A stretch of DNA of 58,252 nucleotides from Candidatus Cryptobacteroides sp. (GTDB lineage Bacteria; Bacteroidota; Bacteroidia; Bacteroidales; UBA932): contig JARIAS010000063.1 in the NCBI GenBank assembly GCA_029257745.1, forward strand, positions 1-58,252, given 5' to 3'. The position numbers and the translations under genes were made by a program. A model generated the notes under the pieces. That model was not told the origin of the DNA, did no database searches, and saw only the letters and a list, made by a program, of their open reading frames with translations. Below are positions 50,494-58,252 of the stretch, piece after piece. Position 1 is the stretch's first letter, and each line of letters opens with the position of its first letter.

Positions 50494-51802
50494 AGCATAT
50501 CAACGTATATATACACAGTTGGAATCAATCACAAAGGCAACTGTATCACTTAGGGCTACGGGAGTTTCTAATGATGAATTAGCCATCGTCGATGGAAAGA
50601 TGGCACAGGTAGTTAGAACAAAAAACGATGTAGTGACATTACAGGTATTTTCTGGTACAGAAGGTATACCAACAAATGCTAGTGTAACTTTCTTAGGAAC
50701 AGCACCTACTGTTAAGGTAAGTGATGCTCTTGCAGGTAGATTCTTCAATGCCTATGGTAAGGCTATTGATGGTGGCCCAGAGGTTGATGGGGAGGAAAGA
50801 CAAATTGGTGGTCCATCTGTGAATCCTTATAAAAGAAAGCAACCTTCGGAGATTATACCTACTGGTATAGCAGGTATAGACCTTAACAATACAATAGTAT
50901 CTGGACAGAAAATTCCATTTTTTGCTGATCCTGACCAACCTTATAATCAAGTAATGGCAGATGTAGCCCTTCGTGCTGATGTAGATAAAATTATCCTAGG
51001 AGGTATGGGCTTGTCTAATGACGATTATCTTTTCTTCAAACATTCATTTGAGTCGGCAGGTGCCTTAAACAAGATTATTAGCTTTGTTAATACTACTGAA
51101 GAACCTCCGGTAGAGCGTCTGCTAATTCCAGATATGGCACTTACAACAGCAGAGTACTTTGCTGTTGATAAAAACGAAAAAGTGCTTGTATTGCTTACAG
51201 ATATGACTCTTTATGCCGATGCCTTGAGTATTGTAAGTAATCGTATGGATCAAATCCCTTCAAAAGACTCTATGCCAGGTTCTCTTTATTCTGACTTGGC
51301 TAAAATATATGAGAAGGCCGTACAATTGCCAAATTGAGGCTCAATTACTATTATTGCAGTAACTACATTGAATGATGGTGATATTAGTCATGCTATACCA
51401 GATAATACAGGTTATATTACAGAAGGCCAGCTATTCTTAAGATCTGATGCAGATTCTGGAAAGGTTATTATTGACCCATTCCGTTCACTCTCTCGTTTAA
51501 AGCAACTTGTACAGGGAAAGAAAACTAGAGAAGATCACAGTCAGGTAATGAATGCAAGTGTACGTCTATATGCAGATGCTCAAAATGCTAAGACAAAGTT
51601 GGAAAATGGTTTCGACCTTAGTGACTATGACCTACGTTGTCTAAAATATGCAAAAGACTATGCAACTGAACTTTTGTCTATTGATGTAAATGTCAAGATA
51701 GAGCAAATGCTTGATACAGCTTGGAAGCTATTTGCAAAATACTTTACTAAAGCTGAGATTGGTATTAAACAAGAGCTAATAGATAAATACTGGCAAGAAT
51801 AA
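50483..51802 (+). pseudogene. ntpB: V-type ATP synthase subunit B, reading frame interrupted by a single in-frame TGA (51335-51337)
   Basis: ORFs 50483..51337 and 51368..51802 are in the same frame. Concatenated they give ...LAKIYEKAVQLPN-[TGA]-GSITIIAVTTLNDGDISHAIPDNTGYITEGQLFLR..., a full-length subunit B. May be a real nonsense mutation, a sequencing error or recoding. Confidence 0.85.
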
Positions 51803-52407
51803 TGGCAATAAAGTTTCAATATAATAAAACTTCGCTGAACAATCTTGGCAAGCAACTCAAGATGAGGAAGAAGGCCCTCCCTACCCTACAAAATAAGGAG
51901 TCAGCCCTTCGTCTAGAGGTTAGAAAGGCTAAGCAGGAATCAGATCGAATAGAAAAAGAGTTGGAAAGCTCTTTAAATAAATATGATCATATTGCGGCAT
52001 TATGGAATGAATTTGAGTCAGGACTTATTACGATTACAGATGTAGATTTGGATATAGTAAAAGTTGCGGGTGTCAAAATCCCTAGACTTAAGGAGATACA
52101 TTATGAAATTAAAGAATTTAATGCCTTTGTGAAACCTATTTGGTTTGCAGATGGTGTAAGTATCTTACAACAATTATCCCGACTAGGAATTGAATCTGAA
52201 ATATACAAAGTGTCTAGTCATATACTTGATTATCAGAGGAAAAAAACTACTCAAAAAGTAAATTTATACGAGAAGGTGCAAATTCCTGGTTATCAAGAAG
52301 CTATACGAAAAATAAAAAGGTATATGGAAGATGAGGAAAATCTAAGTAAAGCATCTTCAAAAATCGTGAAAAGTAGACATGCTGCAGAAGAGGAGGAAGA
52401 ACTATGA
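51802..52407 (+). CDS. ntpD: V-type ATP synthase subunit D
   Basis: MAIKFQYNKTSLNNLGKQLKMRKKALPTLQNKESALRLEVRKAK, coiled-coil; operon position after B. Confidence 0.92.
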   Translation: MAIKFQYNKTSLNNLGKQLKMRKKALPTLQNKESALRLEVRKAKQESDRIEKELESSLNKYDHIAALWNEFESGLITITDVDLDIVKVAGVKIPRLKEIHYEIKEFNAFVKPIWFADGVSILQQLSRLGIESEIYKVSSHILDYQRKKTTQKVNLYEKVQIPGYQEAIRKIKRYMEDEENLSKASSKIVKSRHAAEEEEEL

Positions 52408-54236
52408 TTGAGAAAATGAATAAATATTCCTTTATACTACTTAGCGAGGAAAAGGAAAGTTTCTTAAAGTCCTTACAAGAAATTGGACTTATGGATATTA
52501 CACGTTCTTCTAAAGCTGTTGATGAAGCATCTATGGCATTGTATGATAGGTCCAAACTTATCAATAATACTATTGAAGCTTTGAAGAAATTAGGTGATTT
52601 TCAGAAAGATAGCAACTGGGAGCACATAAAAAGCGAAGCAAAGGACTATAAGGTTGAAGATGCAGTTAAAAGTGCAAATGACAATATCTCTAAACTTGAA
52701 GAGCTTGAAAAGAAGTTAAAAGAGCTTGAAAAAGATGAGCAGATATTAGAGATTTGGGGAAGCTATGATAAGGATAAGTTAAAAGCCTTAGAAGAATTTG
52801 GCTATAAGATTGCTTTTTATGCAATAAGTCACAGAGCTTACAAACTAGAGTGGGAAGCATCTTATCATATTGAAAAGATAAGTGAAAACAAATCTCATAT
52901 ATTCTTTGTACGCATATTTAATAAGGCAGAGGAAAATAATTTTCCTATTCCTGAAGCCCTTATGCCAAGTATGAACAAGAATGAAATACTTGCTCAAAAA
53001 GATAAGCTTACACAAGAGCTGATAAGTGTCAAAGCTAAGCTATTTGCCTTACAACAGAATATTGCAGCTATGCAAGAGGATGCTAATCTTTGCTTAAAAG
53101 ACTTAGATCTTTATCTTGCATCTCAAGCAGCTATACCTGAAGCAGAAAATTATATTAGTTGCTTTGAAGGTTTTGCACCAAGTAAGCTTGAGAAACAGGT
53201 AAGAGAGGCTTTGGATAAGATGGGTGTATACTATATTAGCGAAAGTGCTAAGGTAGATGATAATCCCCCTATCAAATTAAAGAACAACGCATTTACTCGT
53301 ATGTTCTCTCTACTTACAGATATGTATGGAAGACCAAATTATAATGAGTTTGACCCTACCCCATATCTTTCTGTTTTCTTTCTTCTTTTCTTTGCTATGT
53401 GTATGGCTGATACAGGATATGGTATAGCATTAATAGTCATAGCATTATTATTATCAAGAAAAAAGGAAATGAAAGACATAGCTGCTTTAGTTGCTACCTT
53501 AGGAGTGGGAACTAGCATTGTTGGTTTTATTATGCATACATTCTTTGGTGCAGATATATCAAAGCTAACCTTCCTACCTCAATGGAGTAAAGCAATTATG
53601 CTCACAAAGCCAATTGCCGGTTTTGAAGCACCTATGGTAATAGCTATACTTGTTGGAGTCTTCCATATCTGTGTTGCTATTATTGTTAAGACTATCTATG
53701 CTACTAAAAATAATGGCTTTATCAATAGTCTCGGCGTATGGGGATGGACCTTACTTATTGTCGGAGGAGTAATAGTAGGAGGACTAAGCTTAACTGAGGT
53801 AATTTCAAGTAGCTTAACAAAATATATCATTATAGCTATTGCTATTATATCTTCAATAGGTATTTTCTTGCTTAACAATATTAAGAGGAATCCCCTTATA
53901 AATATCGCAGCAGGTTTATGGGAGACTTATAATACTGCAACAGGTCTTTTAGGAGATGTTTTGAGTTATCTTCGACTATACGCTCTAGGATTAGCTGGAA
54001 GTATGTTAGGTCAAGCCTTTAATCAGATTGCTATGATGACACTGGGAGATGGAGGCTTTGGACTTAAACCTCAATTAATACTCTTTGCAATAATAGTAAT
54101 TATCGGACATACTCTAAATCTTGCTATGTGTTGCTTAGGAGCATTTGTTCATCCTTTAAGGCTAAATTTCTTGGAGTTCTTTAAGAATAGTGCTTATGAA
54201 GGTAAAGGAAGAACATACAAACCTATTAGCAAATAG
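52404..54236 (+). CDS. ntpI: V-type ATP synthase subunit I (a-subunit)
   Basis: Long N-terminal soluble/coiled-coil part, then TM region with FFLLFFAMCMADTGYGIALI, LSYLRLYALGLAGSMLGQAFN, GHTLNLAMCCLGAFVHPLRLNFLEFF. Confidence 0.94.
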   Translation: MIEKMNKYSFILLSEEKESFLKSLQEIGLMDITRSSKAVDEASMALYDRSKLINNTIEALKKLGDFQKDSNWEHIKSEAKDYKVEDAVKSANDNISKLEELEKKLKELEKDEQILEIWGSYDKDKLKALEEFGYKIAFYAISHRAYKLEWEASYHIEKISENKSHIFFVRIFNKAEENNFPIPEALMPSMNKNEILAQKDKLTQELISVKAKLFALQQNIAAMQEDANLCLKDLDLYLASQAAIPEAENYISCFEGFAPSKLEKQVREALDKMGVYYISESAKVDDNPPIKLKNNAFTRMFSLLTDMYGRPNYNEFDPTPYLSVFFLLFFAMCMADTGYGIALIVIALLLSRKKEMKDIAALVATLGVGTSIVGFIMHTFFGADISKLTFLPQWSKAIMLTKPIAGFEAPMVIAILVGVFHICVAIIVKTIYATKNNGFINSLGVWGWTLLIVGGVIVGGLSLTEVISSSLTKYIIIAIAIISSIGIFLLNNIKRNPLINIAAGLWETYNTATGLLGDVLSYLRLYALGLAGSMLGQAFNQIAMMTLGDGGFGLKPQLILFAIIVIIGHTLNLAMCCLGAFVHPLRLNFLEFFKNSAYEGKGRTYKPISK

Positions 54237-54275
54237 GAATATTACAACTTAAATGAATAATAATTAATAATTTAA

Positions 54276-54728
<453 letters not shown>

Positions 54729-54749
54729 TTTATAACTTTATATAATAAT

Positions 54750-54781
54750 AAAGGGTTGGATAATAATTATTCAACCCTTTA
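54750..54781 (+). terminator. Intrinsic terminator at end of V-ATPase operon
   Basis: aaagggttg gataataattatt caaccctttaa hairpin. Confidence 0.75.
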
Positions 54782-54941
54782 ATTATTAGTCTATTTCACT
54801 AATTTCATTATTACTTCTAGGTCGTTGTTCTGAGCTTAATAAAGCGGTTTTAGGGGGAATATAGCTAACTACTTATTACGTCTTGATACTTGTAGCTTAA
54901 TATCTAAGCTAGTGCATTTTACAATTAATAGGCAAAGTCCC

Positions 54942-55841
54942 CTAACTTAATTTTATAAGCTGCCTTATTGTTTCTTCTATTAGAGATATTATTTCTTTTG
55001 AAATACGCTTGTTATACTTGTAATATAAATCAAACTTAAGATTATCATTAAAATAGTTTAATTTAATAAGACTTGTTTCACTTTTTGGCTTATCACCTAT
55101 GTAATTAGGGACTAAGCCTACAATGTTTGAAGAGCTACTAACTACCTCTTGTATAGCCTGTATCGAGTTTGAGCTTAGCCTAAGTCTGGATAAAATATCA
55201 AGTGATAATAAATCTTTATATGGCTTCCAAATTGCCAAATCATAGCTATCAGTTATATGCTTAAGTACTTGCGATAAAGATTGGTCTTTTGTATCTAAGT
55301 TAGCAAAGTTTAATAGTTCTTTATTATGTTCTGAGACAATAAGACAGGCATCTACTGAGGCGATTATTTTGTAATTAGTATCAAAGTCTAATTCTTCACT
55401 CATTTTCTCCTTATCAGTATAGAACTCTATGTCCACACTATCATCTAAGCTATCTGTGAGTTCAAAATTTAGATTTAGCTTGTCTGCCAATAATATAGAT
55501 ACAGCCTTGGCTAATATATTTTCAGTTAGAAGAGATGATGAGCTATATATTCTTATTGCTTTATTCAGTGTAAATAGGCCCTGTGAACCAAAGAGCCTTT
55601 GCGAAGCCTTATACCAATAATCAATTTCATGAGCATATTTATAAAAGGCTAGTCCTGCAGAGGTAAGACTACTTTCCTTTCCCCTATTGCGTACTACAAG
55701 TTGCGTTTTAAGCTCTTTTTCAAGATCTGATATACTCTGACTGACAGCAGATTGTGATATATTTAGTCTTTTTGCAACAGCAGAAAAAGACCTTAAGTCG
55801 GCAAAGGCAATGAATATACTTAACTTATTATCTCCTAACAT
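54942..55841 (-). CDS. LysR-family transcriptional regulator
   Basis: IFIAFADLRSFSAVAKRLNISQSAVSQSISDLEKELKTQLVVRNRGKESSLTSAGLAFY. ORF track begins at 55850 with TTG; ATG at 55841 is the likely start. Confidence 0.88.
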   Translation of the reverse strand: MLGDNKLSIFIAFADLRSFSAVAKRLNISQSAVSQSISDLEKELKTQLVVRNRGKESSLTSAGLAFYKYAHEIDYWYKASQRLFGSQGLFTLNKAIRIYSSSSLLTENILAKAVSILLADKLNLNFELTDSLDDSVDIEFYTDKEKMSEELDFDTNYKIIASVDACLIVSEHNKELLNFANLDTKDQSLSQVLKHITDSYDLAIWKPYKDLLSLDILSRLRLSSNSIQAIQEVVSSSSNIVGLVPNYIGDKPKSETSLIKLNYFNDNLKFDLYYKYNKRISKEIISLIEETIRQLIKLS

Positions 55842-55860
55842 GTTTATCAATACTTAGCTA

Positions 55861-55868
55861 CAAAGATA
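55861..55868 (-). promoter_or_regulatory. -7 box (TATCTTTG on minus strand) for the LysR gene
   Basis: caaagata on plus strand, just upstream of the LysR start. Confidence 0.5.
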
Positions 55869-56265
55869 CTTAAAAATGCGAACTAATCTATGCTGATACA
55901 TGGATTAAATATTGCATTTTGAGAAAGCGATATTGAGACTTTAGAAATGTTTAAATGCAATGAGTTATTTAATAGTACATACATAGAAAGATAATTCATA
56001 TATGACAAATCTTCTTTTGTTAATTTCTTTTTTATGTTAAGGCATTACAATAATATATCGCCAAAATGACTATATTTTCTGATTAGATATTTTCTTTACT
56101 TCGTAAAATTAAAAAGAGTTTTAACATAAAAACAGCAACTATGAAAATCAATTTTAAAACTCTATTTATTGGGATTAGTTCAGTTTAGTAAATACAGAGC
56201 TTATTTCTAAGTTCCAATATAAATTAGAAGATATACCATATATAACTAAATAAACTTAAAAGATT

Positions 56266-56946
56266 ATGAATAAGATTATTAAGATATTTGTTCTTGTGTC
56301 TGAAGTTATACTTCCCATATGTATTATAAGTACTATGTTTGCATCATGTAGCAAATCAAATAAAATAAAAGAGCCTAGTAAAGAGAAAGATGTATTCTAT
56401 TCAACTCATATTATAACAAGATATTATATCCCATCGGAAAGTATAGGTGATATTAAATCAGTTGAACAGAATCATTGGGTTTTCCTTAATGATAAGGGTA
56501 AAGGAGATATTTATTATTCTTTAGATCATAATAAGGATAAATTTTTAGAATTAGCAAAAGAGTATAATGATGGAAAGTTTTCTCGTTATACTATTGTTGG
56601 CACTCCTCCATTCCGATTAATGTTAGGAGTAAGGAGCTTTAATATTCTAAAAAAGAATAAAGAAACTCAAGAAATAGAAGATGTTTCTACAAAATTCATA
56701 TTGGGATATATAAGTATAAAAGATATTTTATATTCTAATAAAGATAGGGTCGGGATAGCAGATATACCTACATTAAAAAAAGTATCTGAGATAACAGCTG
56801 AAGATATAAAATGGATTGCAATATTCAAGTCTTTTAAGCTTACAGATTCAAATGTAATAAAAGATAAGTATCGAGAGTCTTTTGTATTTCGTATTAATTT
56901 AAATGATGGAAAATTCATTGATTCTCCATTTGAAATAGAGAAATGA
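56266..56946 (+). CDS. Hypothetical Bacteroidetes lipoprotein
   Basis: Signal/lipobox ...ICIISTMFASCSKSN; no family recognised with confidence. Confidence 0.7.
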   Translation: MNKIIKIFVLVSEVILPICIISTMFASCSKSNKIKEPSKEKDVFYSTHIITRYYIPSESIGDIKSVEQNHWVFLNDKGKGDIYYSLDHNKDKFLELAKEYNDGKFSRYTIVGTPPFRLMLGVRSFNILKKNKETQEIEDVSTKFILGYISIKDILYSNKDRVGIADIPTLKKVSEITAEDIKWIAIFKSFKLTDSNVIKDKYRESFVFRINLNDGKFIDSPFEIEK

Positions 56947-56989
56947 TCTGGTATTTTCTTTTTTGTAAAATGAATTATCAATCAACAAA

Positions 56990-57018
56990 AAACAAGTGAA
57001 AGATTCACTTGTTTTTTT
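56990..57018 (+). terminator. Intrinsic terminator after the lipoprotein gene
   Basis: aaacaagtgaa ag attcacttgttttttt hairpin plus T-tract. Confidence 0.75.
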
Positions 57019-57181
57019 GTTCTTGCAGGTATAATTATAATATAGAAGAAAATTTTATTATAGAGCTTATAATAATGTTCAGAAAGAGACATATCCCACA
57101 GTTCAGCATATTGTAGATGCAAAGATTTATTATAAGTGGATATATTAATTTTATTTAAACATAGGATTTGTAAATCTATAT

Positions 57182-57829
57182 TTATTTAAGTAACAAATCT
57201 TTTATCTCACAAGAATTATGTATATGTAACTTTTCATGAATATATTCAATGTATTTTCTTACGGATGAGTATGAAATATTTAGAATTATTGCTATTTCTT
57301 TTAAAGTTAATCCTTTTATAAACAAAAATAATACTTGAGTTTCTCTTTTGGTTAAGTTAAAAGAATTATTTTGTTTTATATCTTTCTTGAAAGTACCCTC
57401 TTCAAATTTATATATAGTATTTGAAATCAGGTGATAAAGTGTTGGATTGAATTTATCTTGTTTAGAACCTTGTAGTATAATATTGCATATGGCATATTTA
57501 AAATTTTCTATTTCAAATGTCATTGTAATGATTGCATTTATATCATATGATACATTATGAACTTTGATAAAAAAACTTAATTTATATCGTCCTGTGCCTG
57601 ATATCTCTGTTATGAATTGTTTTGCTTTTTTTATTATCCCAATTTCTTTTTCTACATTATTTATACTGTAATATAGGTTTTCTTGATTAAATAAATAGCA
57701 GTAGTCTTTAGTGATATATTCTATTCTATATGTATTAATGTTAAAAATGAAACAGATATCACCATCTGTTTTAGATGATAAATTTATATAATCTTTAATA
57801 AGCTCAATATTTGAAAATATAGAATTCAT
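57182..57829 (-). CDS. LuxR-family (PAS-like sensor + HTH) transcriptional regulator
   Basis: C-terminal LTKRETQVLFLFIKGLTLKEIAIILNISYSSVRKYIEYIHEKLHIHN is a LuxR-type HTH. N-terminal DICFIFNINTYRIEYITKDYCYLFN is PAS-like. Confidence 0.82.
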   Translation of the reverse strand: MNSIFSNIELIKDYINLSSKTDGDICFIFNINTYRIEYITKDYCYLFNQENLYYSINNVEKEIGIIKKAKQFITEISGTGRYKLSFFIKVHNVSYDINAIITMTFEIENFKYAICNIILQGSKQDKFNPTLYHLISNTIYKFEEGTFKKDIKQNNSFNLTKRETQVLFLFIKGLTLKEIAIILNISYSSVRKYIEYIHEKLHIHNSCEIKDLLLK

Positions 57830-58252
57830 AAGTTAATATATTGATTATTTGTTTTTGTGTAAATATGGTCTAAATCCAAGCTCAAAAACCTCTCCATACT
57901 TAGATAATAGATGTTGCAAAATTTTTAAAGATAAAGCAAAAAGCAGAGAGATCTTTGAAGCAATCTATGTATATTATTGAAAATCAAATCTATAATAAGC
58001 TCAAAACTTTTATATAGCATAAAAATTAATGATTGATGACTGTAAAATGAAAGGTTAAGATATAACAATACTCATTATTATCATGGTTCAAAATTATAAA
58101 TAAATGAACATATTAACAATATTACAGTTACAATATTTTATACGATTTATTACTTGTGAAATGGTATGTCACGATAAAATAAATTGACTCTAAAATGCAA
58201 CTTTTAGCCACTTCTATAATAAAGTAAAAGTCCTTTGTAGCTCTTTACAAAG

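Noticed and set aside
51338-51802. UGA recoding to glycine (as in some CPR bacteria) or selenocysteine insertion in subunit B
   Set aside because: TGA terminates other genes in this window and no SECIS-like element was recognised; error or nonsense mutation is more likely, so recoding is kept only as an alternative.
58233-58252. CTTTGTAgctcttTACAAAG inverted repeat at the right edge, possible IS end
   Set aside because: Truncated by the window edge, no transposase visible and no matching copy in the window; cannot be supported.

Overview
This is a low-GC (very AT-rich) chromosomal window from an anaerobic Gram-negative Bacteroidetes, probably Bacteroidales. The assignment rests on fimbrillin-type lipoproteins, TAnnTTTG promoter -7 boxes, LptD and KdsC, DUF3467, and a seven-gene V-type ATPase operon with DUF2764. 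Most of the window is housekeeping: yebC, speA-like, rarA, recF, rho, lptD, amidase, dnaA, pepD, rpe, maf, kdsC, valS, ABC-F, pyrD, queA, rlmD, transporters, flavodiiron protein, V-ATPase, LysR and LuxR regulators. I saw no rRNA, tRNA, CRISPR array, intact IS or prophage. Main items for follow-up: (1) a predicted lipoprotein joining a fimbrillin-like N-terminus to a C-terminal IdeS/Mac-like cysteine protease domain (about 11.5-13.2 kb), paired with a second fimbrillin-like lipoprotein; (2) a single in-frame TGA splitting the V-ATPase subunit B gene at 51335-51337; (3) palindromic operator-like sequences (TTTACAnnTGTAAA) at an XRE regulator and repeated across its unusually AT-rich upstream region; (4) a Rho factor with a long low-complexity insertion carrying two AT-hook-like GRP motifs; (5) a cysteate-synthase-like enzyme hinting at sulfonolipid metabolism; (6) a perfect 13-bp inverted repeat forming a divergent promoter upstream of valS. 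All family calls come from reading the protein sequences, with no database search.
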